A DNA stretch of 34,789 nucleotides from Streptomyces capoamus (GTDB taxonomy: Bacteria; Actinomycetota; Actinomycetes; Streptomycetales; Streptomycetaceae), in assembly GCF_014654935.1 (NCBI RefSeq), contig NZ_BNBF01000001.1, forward strand, positions 192,935 through 227,723, given 5' to 3'. The position numbers and the translations under genes are program-made. The notes under the pieces were generated by a model. That model did not search any database. It had not been told where the DNA came from and worked only from the letters and a program-made list of their open reading frames with translations. Below are positions 22,518-31,106 of this stretch, in pieces (position 1 is the first letter of the stretch; each line of letters opens with the position of its first letter).

Positions 22518-25031
22518 TTACAGCTGGCCGACATCGGTGACGCGGACCACGGCACGGCCCTCCGCGTCGGAGGCCGCCAGGTCGATCTCCGCGCTGATGC
22601 CCCAGTCGTGGTCGTCGTTCGGGTCGTCGAAGATCTGCCGGACGCGCCAGAGCCCGTTGCCCGGCTCCTCCTTGATGACCAGCAGCTTGGGGCCGCGGGC
22701 GTCGGGCCCGGTGCCGAGGTCGTCGTACTCGTCCCAGTACTTGTCCATCGCCTCGCCCCACGCGTCGGCGTCCCAGCCCGACTCGGCGTCCATCTCGCCC
22801 AGTTCCTCGACCTGGTCGAGCGCGGCCAGCTCGACCCGGCGGAACATGGCGTTGCGGACGAGGACGCGGAAGGCGCGGGCGTTGGTGGTGACCGGCTTGA
22901 CCTCGTCGGCCTTCTCCTGGGCCTCCTCGGCGGTCATCTCCTCCGGGTTGGCGAGCTGCTCCCACTCGTCCAGCAGGCTGGAGTCCACCTGGCGCACCAT
23001 CTCGCCCAGCCACTCGATCAGGTCCTGCAGGTCCTCGGACTTGAGGTCGTCCGGGATGGTGTGGTCCAGGGTCTTGTAGGCGCTGGCCAGGTAGCGCAGC
23101 ACGATGCCCTCGGTGCGGGCCAGCTCGTAGAAGGACACCAGCTCGGTGAAGGACATCGCGCGCTCGTACATGTCCCGGACCACCGACTTCGGCGACAGCG
23201 GGTGGTCGCCGACCCAGGGGTGGCTCTTGCGGTAGGTGTTGTACGCGTGGAAGAGCAGTTCTTCCAGCGGCTTGGGGTACGTGACGTCCTGGAGGCGCTC
23301 CATGCGCTCCTCGTACTCGACGCCGTCGGCCTTCATCGCGGCCACGGCCTCGCCGCGCGCCTTGTTCTGCTGGGCGACGAGGATCTGCCGCGGGTCGTCC
23401 AGGGTGGACTCGACCACGGAGACCATGTCGAGGGCGTAGGACGGCGACTCGGGATCGAGCAGTTCGAACGCGGCCAGGGCGAACGTGGACAGCGGCTGGT
23501 TCAGCGCGAAGTCCTGCTGGAGGTCGACCGTGAGCCGGACGATGCGGCCCTCGGCATCCGGTGTGTCGAGCTTCTCCACGATGCCGCCGTCCAGCAGGGA
23601 GCGGTAGATCGCGATCGCGCGGCGGATGTGCCGCAACTGCTGCTTGCGCGGCTCGTGGTTGTCCTCCAGGAGGTGGCGCATCGCCTCGAACGCGTTGCCG
23701 GGACGGGCGATCACCGACAGCAGCATCGTGTGCGTCACCCGGAACCGCGAGGTCAGCGGCTCCGGCTCCGACTCGATCAGCTTCTGGAAGGTGTTCTCCG
23801 TCCAGCCGACGAAGCCCTCCGGCGCCTTCTTGCGCACCACCTTGCGCCGCTTCTTCGGGTCGTCGCCCGCCTTCGCCAGCGCCTTCTCGTTCTCGATGAC
23901 GTGCTCCGGCGCCTGCGCGACGACCAGACCGGCGGTGTCGAAGCCGGCCCGCCCGGCCCGGCCCGCGATCTGGTGGAACTCCCGGGCCCGCAGGGTACGC
24001 ACCCGGCTGCCGTCGTACTTGGTCAGCGCCGTGAACAGCACCGTGCGGATGGGCACGTTGACGCCCACGCCGAGCGTGTCCGTGCCGCAGATGACCTTCA
24101 GCAGACCGGCCTGGGCGAGCTTCTCCACCAGGCGCCGGTACTTGGGCAGCATGCCGGCGTGATGCACACCGATGCCGTGCCGGACGTAGCGGGAGAGGTT
24201 CCGGCCGAACTTGGTGGTGAAGCGGAAGTTGCCGATCAGCTCGGCGATCTGCTCCTTCTCCTCGCGCGTGCACATGTTGATGCTCATCAGCGCCTGCGCC
24301 CGTTCCACGGCCTGCGCCTGCGTGAAGTGCACGATGTACACCGGGGCCTGCTTGGTCTCCAGCAGGCCGGTGAGCGTCTCGGTGAGCGGGGTCAGTTCGT
24401 ACTCGTAGGAGAGCGGTACCGGGCGGGTCGCCGAGCGGACCACCGCGGTGGGGCGGCCGGTGCGGCGGGTGAGGTCCTTCTCGAAGAACGACACATCGCC
24501 CAAAGTGGCCGACATCAGGATGAACTGCGCCTGGGGCAGTTCCAGCAGCGGAATCTGCCAGGCCCAGCCGCGGTCGCCTTCGGCGTAGAAGTGGAACTCG
24601 TCCATGACGACCTGGCCGACGTCCGCCTGCTTGCCGTCGCGCAACGCGATCGACGCCAGCACCTCGGCGGTGCAGCAGATCACGGGCGCGTCGGCGTTCA
24701 CGGAGGCGTCGCCGGTGAGCATGCCGACGTTCTCGGTGCCGAAGAGCTTGCACAGCTCGAAGAACTTCTCCGACACCAGTGCCTTGATCGGCGCCGTGTA
24801 GAAGGTGACCTCGTCCCGGGCCAGCGCGGTGAAGTGCGCGCCGACGGCGACCATGCTCTTGCCGGAACCGGTGGGTGTCGAGACGATCACGTTCGCCCCG
24901 GAGACCACCTCGATCAGCGCCTCCTCCTGGTGGGGATAGAGGGTGAGGCCGCGCTCCTGCGCCCACGACTCGAAGGCTTCGTACAGGGCGTCGGGGTCGG
25001 CGGTCGGCGGCAGCTGATCGATGAGGGTCAC
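22518..25031 (-). CDS. Ski2-like DExH-box helicase
   Basis: 837 residues from GTG 25031 (VTLIDQLPPTADPDALYEAFESWAQ). The frame is open to GTG 25091, but that extension is unlike the family. RecA domain 1: LTLYPHQEEALIEV, Walker A STPTGSGKSMVA, Ia YTAPIKALVSEKF, II VVMDEFHFYAEG, III LMSATLGD. RecA domain 2: VYIVHFTQAQAVERA, GIGVHHAGMLPKYRRLVE, ICGTDTLGVGVNVPIRTVLF, VI FHQIAGRAGRAGFDT. A long helical C-terminal region (about 420-837) follows. The DEFH box and motif VI place it near the Ski2/Mtr4/HelY RNA helicases. The exact substrate is unknown. It is divergent from the YdjM-type gene. Confidence 0.93.
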   Translation of the reverse strand: MTLIDQLPPTADPDALYEAFESWAQERGLTLYPHQEEALIEVVSGANVIVSTPTGSGKSMVAVGAHFTALARDEVTFYTAPIKALVSEKFFELCKLFGTENVGMLTGDASVNADAPVICCTAEVLASIALRDGKQADVGQVVMDEFHFYAEGDRGWAWQIPLLELPQAQFILMSATLGDVSFFEKDLTRRTGRPTAVVRSATRPVPLSYEYELTPLTETLTGLLETKQAPVYIVHFTQAQAVERAQALMSINMCTREEKEQIAELIGNFRFTTKFGRNLSRYVRHGIGVHHAGMLPKYRRLVEKLAQAGLLKVICGTDTLGVGVNVPIRTVLFTALTKYDGSRVRTLRAREFHQIAGRAGRAGFDTAGLVVAQAPEHVIENEKALAKAGDDPKKRRKVVRKKAPEGFVGWTENTFQKLIESEPEPLTSRFRVTHTMLLSVIARPGNAFEAMRHLLEDNHEPRKQQLRHIRRAIAIYRSLLDGGIVEKLDTPDAEGRIVRLTVDLQQDFALNQPLSTFALAAFELLDPESPSYALDMVSVVESTLDDPRQILVAQQNKARGEAVAAMKADGVEYEERMERLQDVTYPKPLEELLFHAYNTYRKSHPWVGDHPLSPKSVVRDMYERAMSFTELVSFYELARTEGIVLRYLASAYKTLDHTIPDDLKSEDLQDLIEWLGEMVRQVDSSLLDEWEQLANPEEMTAEEAQEKADEVKPVTTNARAFRVLVRNAMFRRVELAALDQVEELGEMDAESGWDADAWGEAMDKYWDEYDDLGTGPDARGPKLLVIKEEPGNGLWRVRQIFDDPNDDHDWGISAEIDLAASDAEGRAVVRVTDVGQL

Positions 25032-25176
25032 GCCCCCATCTTGCCTGGCCTTCGGGCCGAGCGGGGAATCGGCTGCGGGTACGAAGATCACGGCCGCTAC
25101 GCTGTGTCGCCGACGCAGCGTGAGCGCAGCGGGTCAACTGGACAGCGGCGCACGAGGAATGGGGCGGGAAGCGGTC

Positions 25177-25971
25177 ATGATGGGACCAGCACACTCACTG
25201 TCGGGGGCCGCGGCCTGGCTGGGCGTCGGGGCCGCCGCCGCCGCGGGCGGGCATCCGATGCCCTGGCCGGTCCTCCTCTCCGGTGCGCTGATCTGCGCCG
25301 GAGCCGCGCTCGCCCCGGACCTCGATCACAAGGCGGCCACCATCTCCCGGGCGTTCGGGCCGCTCTCCCGGTGGATCTGCGAGATCGTGGACAAGCTGTC
25401 GTACGCCGTCTACAAGGCGACCAGGAAGCAGGGCGATCCACGTCGCTCCGGCGGTCACCGCACCTTGACGCACACCTGGGTGTGGGCGGTCCTGATCGGC
25501 GGCGGCTGTTCCGTGGCGGCGATCACCGGAGGCCGGTGGGCGGTGCTGGCGATCCTGTTCGCGCACATGGTGCTCGCGATCGAGGGCCTGCTGTGGCGGG
25601 CGGCGCGGGGTTCCAGCAGCGATGTCCTGGTGTGGTTGCTGGCGGCGACCAGCGCGTGGATCCTGGCGGGAGTGCTGGACAAGCCGGGCAACGGTTCCCA
25701 CTGGCTCTTCACCGAGCCGGGGCAGGAGTACCTGTGGCTGGGGCTGCCGGTCGTGCTCGGTGCGCTGGTCCACGACATCGGGGACGCGCTGACCGTGTCC
25801 GGCTGCCCGATCCTGTGGCCGATCCCGGTCGGCCGCAAGCGCTGGTACCCGCTCGGGCCGCCGAAGGCGATGCGGTTCCGGGCGGGCAGCTGGGTCGAGC
25901 TCCGGGTGCTCATGCCGATGTTCATGCTGCTCGGGGGAGTGGGCTGCGCCGCGGCTCTCAACGTGATCTGA
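25177..25971 (+). CDS. YdjM-family membrane-bound metal-dependent hydrolase
   Basis: 264 residues from ATG 25177 (GGGAAG upstream; ATG 25159 and 25180 are alternatives). It is a membrane protein with several helices. The histidine/aspartate motifs of the YdjM (PF04307, LexA-regulated inner membrane hydrolase) family are present: GPAHSLSGAAAWLG at the N-terminus, APDLDHKAATIS, and GGHRTLTHTWVW. ALVHDIGDALTVSGCPILWPIP follows. The polar ligands cluster on one membrane face, suggesting a metal site; the substrate is unknown. Convergent with rpmE2, with a 14-base gap. Confidence 0.9.
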   Translation: MMGPAHSLSGAAAWLGVGAAAAAGGHPMPWPVLLSGALICAGAALAPDLDHKAATISRAFGPLSRWICEIVDKLSYAVYKATRKQGDPRRSGGHRTLTHTWVWAVLIGGGCSVAAITGGRWAVLAILFAHMVLAIEGLLWRAARGSSSDVLVWLLAATSAWILAGVLDKPGNGSHWLFTEPGQEYLWLGLPVVLGALVHDIGDALTVSGCPILWPIPVGRKRWYPLGPPKAMRFRAGSWVELRVLMPMFMLLGGVGCAAALNVI

Positions 25972-25985
25972 GCGAGCCCGCGCGT

Positions 25986-26249
25986 TCAGGTCGCCTCACC
26001 GGCGTCCGCCGCGCCGTAACGGCGCTCGAAGCGGGCGATGCGGCCCTCGGTGTCGACGGTGCGTGCCTTGCCCGTGTAGAAGGGGTGGCTCTCCGAGGAG
26101 ATCTCCACGTCGATCACCGGGTAGGTCCGGCCGTCGTCCCAGTCGATGGTCTGCTCGCTCTGCGCGGTGGACCGGGTCAGGAAGGCGTAGCCGGCGGCGC
26201 GGTCGCGGAAGACGACCGGGTGGTAGTCGGGGTGCTTGTCCTGCTGCAT
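25986..26249 (-). CDS. rpmE2: 50S ribosomal protein L31 type B (cysteine-free)
   Basis: 87 residues, ATG at 26249 with GAGGAG upstream. The sequence [20 protein letters not shown]...[26 protein letters not shown] is the standard type B L31 and contains no cysteine, so it lacks the zinc ribbon of L31 type A. In Streptomyces and Bacillus such copies are made in zinc shortage and replace the zinc-bound L31. I saw no AT-rich Zur box in the 51 bases upstream; the region is GC-rich. It follows a DUF5709 gene on the same strand. Confidence 0.97.
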   Translation of the reverse strand: MQQDKHPDYHPVVFRDRAAGYAFLTRSTAQSEQTIDWDDGRTYPVIDVEISSESHPFYTGKARTVDTEGRIARFERRYGAADAGEAT

Positions 26250-26300
26250 GGCGGCTCCTCGTGCGGGGCGGTCGGGACGGCCGGATCCGCCGGATCCGGC

Positions 26301-26771
26301 TCAGCCGGGGAGGGCGTCCTCGTCGACGATGTGCACCGCCGCCTCCTCGGCGGAGGCGGCGGCACCGTCGATACCGACGTCGGTGGCCACGAGGGCGGCT
26401 TCCTCGTCCTCGTGCGCACCCTCGTCGGGGGCCACCAGCCGGCCGGAGCGGAAGTCGCCGACCTCGTTGTCGAGGAGTTCCCCGTCGGTTCCTCCGCAAT
26501 CGCCGATGCCGTCGCCGTCGGGCGGGGCGAGGTCCGGCAGTTCCTCTGCGAGCCGCTGGTCGAGGGTCTCGCCCGCCTGGCGCTCGGCCGCCGTCACCCC
26601 GATGTGCTCCACCGCCCACGGCCGCTCGGGAGGGGACCAGCCACGGTCGAGGGGCTCGGCGACGCCGTCGAAATCCAAGGTGTCCTCGACGTCGAGCACC
26701 CCCGAGTCCTCGGGGATCTCCGAGGGATCGGGCTGGTAGACGTCGTCCCCCCAACCGTCGGCGCTGTCCAC
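26301..26771 (-). CDS. DUF5709 family protein
   Basis: 156 residues, very acidic, ATG at 26771. The hallmark segments of DUF5709 are present: DDVYQPDPSEIPEDSG, LDRGWSPPERPWAVEHIGVTAAER, GETLDQRLAEELPD, then VGDFRSGRLVAPDEGAHEDEE and ALVATDVGIDGAAASAEEAAVHIV at the C-terminus. It is soluble and probably partly disordered, with no catalytic motif. In other Streptomyces the family is conserved but uncharacterised. It precedes rpmE2 by 51 bases and could be cotranscribed with it. Confidence 0.9.
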   Translation of the reverse strand: MDSADGWGDDVYQPDPSEIPEDSGVLDVEDTLDFDGVAEPLDRGWSPPERPWAVEHIGVTAAERQAGETLDQRLAEELPDLAPPDGDGIGDCGGTDGELLDNEVGDFRSGRLVAPDEGAHEDEEAALVATDVGIDGAAASAEEAAVHIVDEDALPG

Positions 26772-27242
26772 GACTACCTCCAGGTGGTGAGGACGGCCGG
26801 GTGCCGCCCCAGCGGACGGCGGGCCGTCGGCACGCAGGGCACGGGATCATCCGCCCGGAGCCTCCTGGTTCCCGGACGCACCCCGCGCTGGTGCCGCTCT
26901 CCAGCCTTCCACCCCTGCTCGCCACCCCGCAACGCCACGGGTCCCGGCGGGCCGGTACGCCCCGCACCGGGTCGGCCGGCGGCGGTGGCGGAGCCCTGCG
27001 GCCAGGGCGGGCGGGCGCACCGCCCGGCCCCGGCGGACCGTGACGACGGGTCCCGTCGGCGCGGGCACCCCGCGTCCGCGCCGGGCGTCGGCCCACCGTC
27101 GTCGGCGCGGGCGGGCCGCGACCCCGTGGACCGAGGCGGCGGACGCCCGCCGGCGCCCGCACGTCCCGCGCCCCCGGCGAGTCGGGCAGGCCCGGTCACC
27201 CTCGGCGGCACGCCCTCTCGGCCGGCGCCCGGCAGGCCCGTC
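26772..27242. other. Intergenic region between the DUF5709 gene and the ABC exporter
   Basis: About 470 bases of extremely GC-rich DNA. Open frames on both strands translate to Arg/Pro/Gly/Ala-rich sequence without motifs, so I see no gene. It should contain the end of the ABC operon transcript and the promoter for the DUF5709 gene on the minus strand, but no box or hairpin stood out. Confidence 0.5.
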
Positions 27243-29024
27243 TCACCCGTGCCAGGAGCGCCACAGCGCCGCGTACGCGCCGTCGGCCGCGACCAGGTCG
27301 TCGTGGCTGCCCAGCTCGCTGATGCGGCCGTTCTCCACGACGGCGATCACGTCGGCGTCGTGGGCGGTGTGCAGGCGGTGGGCGATCGCGACGACGGTGC
27401 GGCCCTCGAGGACCCGGGCCAGCGACCGTTCCAGGTGGCGGGCCGCACGCGGATCCAGCAAGGAGGTCGCCTCGTCCAGCACCAGCGTGTGCGGGTCGGC
27501 CAGCACCAGCCGGGCCAGCGCGATCTGCTGGGCCTGCGCCGGGGTCAGCGCCAGGCCGCCGGAGCCCACCTCGGTGTCCAGGCCGTCGTCCAGCGCCCGC
27601 GCCCAGTCGTCCGCGTCGACCGCGCCCAGGGCCGCCCACAGCTCGGCGTCCGCCGCGCCGGTGCGGGCCAGCAGGAGGTTGTCGCGCAGGGAGCCCACGA
27701 AGACGTGGTGCTCCTGGTTGACGAGGGCGACGTGCGAGCGGACGCGTTCCGCGGGCATCCGGGAGAGCTCAGCCCAGCCCAGGGTGACCCGGCCGTCCCG
27801 GGGCGCGTAGATGCCCGCGAGCAGTCGGCCCAGGGTGGACTTGCCCGCGCCGGACGGGCCGACCAGGGCGAGCCGGGTGCCCGGCGCGACGTCCAGGGAG
27901 ACCTCGCGCAGCACGTCGACGCCCTCGCGGTAGCCGAAGCGCACCCCGTCCGCGTGCACGACCCGTCCCTCGGGCGTCACCGAGGGGTCCCCGGCGTCCG
28001 GCTCGATGTCCCGGACACCGACCAGGCGGGCCAGCGACACCTGGGCGACCTGCACCTCGTCGTACCAGCGCAGGATGAGGTTGACCGGATCGACCAGCAT
28101 CTGCGCGATGAGCGCGCCGGTGATCAGCTGGCCCACTCCGATCCAGCCGTGCAGCACGAACACCCCGCCCACCATGAGGACCGAACCCAGCACGAGGAGG
28201 TGGACCGTGTTGATCACCGGGAAGAGCACGGAACGGAGCCACAGCGTGTAGCGCTCCCACGCGACCCACTGCGAGATCCTCCGCTCCGACAGGGCCACGC
28301 GGCGGGCGCCGAGCCGGTGCGCCTCGATGGTGTGGCCCGCGTCCACGGTCTCCGCGAGCGCGGCGGCGACGGCGGCGTACCCGGCGGCCTCCGAGCGGTA
28401 GCCGGACGGCGCCCGCTTGAAGTACCAGCGGCAGCCGATCACCAGGACCGGAACGGCGAGCAGCACGGCCGCGGCCAGCGGCGGGGCCGTCACGACGAGG
28501 CCGCCGAGCAGCAGCAGGGCCCACACGACGCCGATGGCCAGTTGCGGCACGGCCTCCCGCATGGCGTTGGCCAGGCGGTCGATGTCGGTGGTGATGCGGG
28601 AGAGCAGGTCACCGGTGCCCGCCCGCTCCAGCACCCCCGGCGGCAGCCCGACGGACCGGACGAGGAAGTCCTCGCGCAGGTCGGCCAGCATCCGCTCGCC
28701 GAGCATCGCGCCCCGCAGCCGTACCTGCCGGACGAACCCGGCCTGCACCACCAGGGCGAGCACGAACAGGCCGGCGGTCAGGCCCAGGTGCAGTTCCTCC
28801 GCCCGGTCCGTCACCCGCTCGACCAGACCGCCGAGCAGGTACGGGCCCACCATGGAGGCGATCACGGCGGCCGTGTTGACGGCGATGAGCAGCAGGAACG
28901 CCCGGCGGTGCCGGCGGAACAGCTCGGTGACGTAGGTCCGCACCGTCGCGGCGCCGCCGACGGGCAGGGTGGTGGCGGTCGTCGGGGCCGCCGGGTCGTG
29001 CGCCGGTGGCGCTACGCCGATCAT
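27243..29024 (-). CDS. ABC exporter half-transporter B (working Walker A, degenerate signature)
   Basis: 593 residues, ATG at 29024, overlapping the stop of the upstream half-transporter (ATGA). N-terminal six-helix membrane domain (about 35-320), then a nucleotide-binding domain: Walker A GPSGAGKSTLG, Q-loop ALVNQEHHVFVGSLRDNLLL, Walker B TLVLDEATSLLD with catalytic Glu, and switch VAIAHRLHTAHDAD with His. The ABC signature, normally LSGGQ, is LALTPAQAQQIALARL, so the site completed by this motif should be inactive. It forms a heterodimer with the 29021-30826 product. The substrate is unknown; drug, lipid and peptide export are all seen in the family. Confidence 0.95.
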   Translation of the reverse strand: MIGVAPPAHDPAAPTTATTLPVGGAATVRTYVTELFRRHRRAFLLLIAVNTAAVIASMVGPYLLGGLVERVTDRAEELHLGLTAGLFVLALVVQAGFVRQVRLRGAMLGERMLADLREDFLVRSVGLPPGVLERAGTGDLLSRITTDIDRLANAMREAVPQLAIGVVWALLLLGGLVVTAPPLAAAVLLAVPVLVIGCRWYFKRAPSGYRSEAAGYAAVAAALAETVDAGHTIEAHRLGARRVALSERRISQWVAWERYTLWLRSVLFPVINTVHLLVLGSVLMVGGVFVLHGWIGVGQLITGALIAQMLVDPVNLILRWYDEVQVAQVSLARLVGVRDIEPDAGDPSVTPEGRVVHADGVRFGYREGVDVLREVSLDVAPGTRLALVGPSGAGKSTLGRLLAGIYAPRDGRVTLGWAELSRMPAERVRSHVALVNQEHHVFVGSLRDNLLLARTGAADAELWAALGAVDADDWARALDDGLDTEVGSGGLALTPAQAQQIALARLVLADPHTLVLDEATSLLDPRAARHLERSLARVLEGRTVVAIAHRLHTAHDADVIAVVENGRISELGSHDDLVAADGAYAALWRSWHG

Positions 29025-30826
29025 GCGCTCTCCTCGATCTCTTCCAGCTCCTGGAGCGCGTCCAGCAGGATGCCCTCGTCGGCCGCGGACAGTTCCTCGT
29101 CGGTCTCCCGGGTCACCACGGCGCGGTACCGCGGCTCGCTGTCGACCAGTTCCCGGTGGACGCCGACCGTCACGACCTCGCCCTCGTGCACCAGGGCGAC
29201 CCGGTCCGCGCGGTCGAGCAGCAGCGGGGAGGAGGTGAACACCACGGTCGTCCGCCCCGACCGCAGCCGGCGCAGCCCGTCCGCGATCCGGGCCTCGGTG
29301 TGCGAATCGACCGCGGAGGTCGGCTCGTCCAGCACCAGCACCTCCGGGTCGGTGAACAGCGACCTGGCCAGGGCGAGTCGCTGGCGCTGGCCGCCGGACA
29401 GGGAGCGCCCGCGCTCGGTGATGCGGGCGTCCATCGGGTCGGCGGCGTCCAGCGAACCCTGCACGAGCGCGTCCAGCACGTCCGCGCACTGTGCCGCCGC
29501 CAGCGCGTCCGCGGCCGGCACGGTCCCGGAGGCGGGCACGTCGAACAGGTCGCGCAGGGTGCCGGAGAGCAGCACCGGATCCTTGTCCTGGACGAGGACG
29601 GCGGTGCGGGCGCTGTCGAGGGGCAGCTCGTCCAGGGGCACTCCGCCGAGCAGCGCCGACCGGCCCGGCTCCGCGGGATGGCCGCCCAGCCGTTCGGCCA
29701 GCCGGCCCGCCGCGTCCGGGTCACCGCACACCACCGCGGTGAACCGGCCGGCCGGAGCCAGCAGACCGGTCGCGGGGTCGTACAGGTCGCCGCCCGGCAC
29801 CTCGGCCTCGCGGAGACCGTCGGTGGCGGTGGACCGCTCCAGCGCGAGCACCCGCGCGGCGCGCTTGGCCGAGGGGCGGGAGAAGGAGTACGCCATGGCG
29901 ATCTCCTCGAAGTGCCGCAGCGGGTAGTTGAGGACCATGACCGCGCTGTAGACGGTGACCAGTTCGCCGACCGTGATGCGGCCCTGGCGGGCCAGATCGA
30001 TGCCGTGCCAGACGACGGCGATCAGCAGCAGCCCGGGCAGCAGCACCTGGACGGCCGAGATCAGCGACCACATCCGGGCGCTGCGCACGGCGGCGTGCCG
30101 TACGTCCTGGGAGGCGCGGCGGTAGCGGTCCAGGAACAGCTCCTCGCCGCCGATGCCGCGCAGCACCCGCAGTCCGGCCACGGTGTCCGAGGCCAGTTCG
30201 GTGGCCCGGCCGGCCTTCTCGCGCTGGTCGTCGGCCCGGCGCGTCGCCCGGGGCAGCAGCGGCAGTACCGCGAGGGCCACGACGGGCAGGCCCACGGCGA
30301 CGATCACGCCGAGCGCGGGCTGGTACACGAGCAGACCGACGCAGACGACCACGACCGTCAGCGCGGCGGCGGTGAAGCGGGAGACGCTCTCGACGAACCA
30401 GCCGATCTTCTCCACGTCCCCGGTGGAGACGGCGACCACCTCGCCGGCGGCCACCCGCCGGGTCAGGGCGGAGCCCAGGTGGGCGGCTTTGCGCGCCAGC
30501 AGCTGCTGGACACGGGCGGCGGCGGTGATCCAGTTGGTGATGGCGGCCCGGTGCAGGAAGGTGTCGCCGAGGGCGATACCCACACCGCAGAGCAGCATCA
30601 GACCGCCCGTCAGGGCCAGCCTCCGGCCGGAGCGGTCGACGGCCGCCTGCACGGCGAGGCCGACGCAGAAGGGCAGGGCGGAGACGGAGACGAAGTGCAG
30701 CAGGCCCCAGGCGAGTGCCTTCAGCTGCCCGCCCAGCTGGTTGCGCCAGAGCCACCACAGGAATCGGGGACCCGAACGCGTGTCCGGCACGCCCGGATCG
30801 GGATACGGAAGGTCTTGAATACGCAT
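29021..30826 (-). CDS. ABC exporter half-transporter A (degenerate Walker A, canonical LSGGQ)
   Basis: 601 residues, ATG at 30826. The membrane domain (about 20-310) carries the usual long helices. The nucleotide-binding domain is unusual: where Walker A should be there is VVCGDPDAAGRLAERLGG, with no GKS/T lysine, and the switch His is replaced (VVFTSSPLLLD). The signature RSLSGGQRQRLALARSLF and Walker B VLVLDEPTSAVD are canonical. With partner B this gives one complete ATP site (B Walker A with A signature) and one doubly degenerate site. The acidic C-terminal tail ends ELEEIEESA. A 280-bp region upstream is the likely promoter. Confidence 0.95.
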   Translation of the reverse strand: MRIQDLPYPDPGVPDTRSGPRFLWWLWRNQLGGQLKALAWGLLHFVSVSALPFCVGLAVQAAVDRSGRRLALTGGLMLLCGVGIALGDTFLHRAAITNWITAAARVQQLLARKAAHLGSALTRRVAAGEVVAVSTGDVEKIGWFVESVSRFTAAALTVVVVCVGLLVYQPALGVIVAVGLPVVALAVLPLLPRATRRADDQREKAGRATELASDTVAGLRVLRGIGGEELFLDRYRRASQDVRHAAVRSARMWSLISAVQVLLPGLLLIAVVWHGIDLARQGRITVGELVTVYSAVMVLNYPLRHFEEIAMAYSFSRPSAKRAARVLALERSTATDGLREAEVPGGDLYDPATGLLAPAGRFTAVVCGDPDAAGRLAERLGGHPAEPGRSALLGGVPLDELPLDSARTAVLVQDKDPVLLSGTLRDLFDVPASGTVPAADALAAAQCADVLDALVQGSLDAADPMDARITERGRSLSGGQRQRLALARSLFTDPEVLVLDEPTSAVDSHTEARIADGLRRLRSGRTTVVFTSSPLLLDRADRVALVHEGEVVTVGVHRELVDSEPRYRAVVTRETDEELSAADEGILLDALQELEEIEESA

Positions 30827-30931
30827 GACGTCCCAGTGGCTCGTGTCAGTGGAGGGGAGACGGAGGGGCGGGGAAAGAGGGGAGGACGGCGGCGGAAGAC
30901 CGCGGGGAGCGGCAACAAGCCGTGAAAGGTT

Positions 30932-30945
30932 CGCGTCGCGACGCG
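30932..30945. promoter_or_regulatory. 14-bp perfect palindrome upstream of the ABC operon
   Basis: CGCGTCGCGACGCG is self-complementary and lies 106 bases upstream of the exporter A ATG. It is next to an AT-richer stretch (30949-30970, AATTTCAAACGGTTTTTCTC) that could hold the promoter. It could be an operator; no regulator gene is adjacent. Confidence 0.35.
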
Positions 30946-31106
30946 GGGAATTTCAAACGGTTTTTCTCGACGGCCGGGGAAATCCGCCCAGTTCCGGCCA
31001 CGGCCGCCGCCGGCCCGCCCGTCAAGCCCCCACATCCTCGTCACCCGCCACGGTGAGCGCCCTAGAGGAGGCGCCGGCAGCCCGGGGGTGATGACAGCAT
31101 GGGCGG

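Noticed and set aside
26774..27211. A 145-codon minus-strand frame before the ABC genes
   Set aside because: The Arg/Pro/Gly composition, lack of motifs and open frames on the other strand too make it indistinguishable from non-coding DNA.
22170..29927. A 2585-codon open frame on the plus strand
   Set aside because: It is antisense to tesB, the helicase, rpmE2, DUF5709 and the ABC genes; the length results from the rarity of stop codons opposite biased GC-rich genes.
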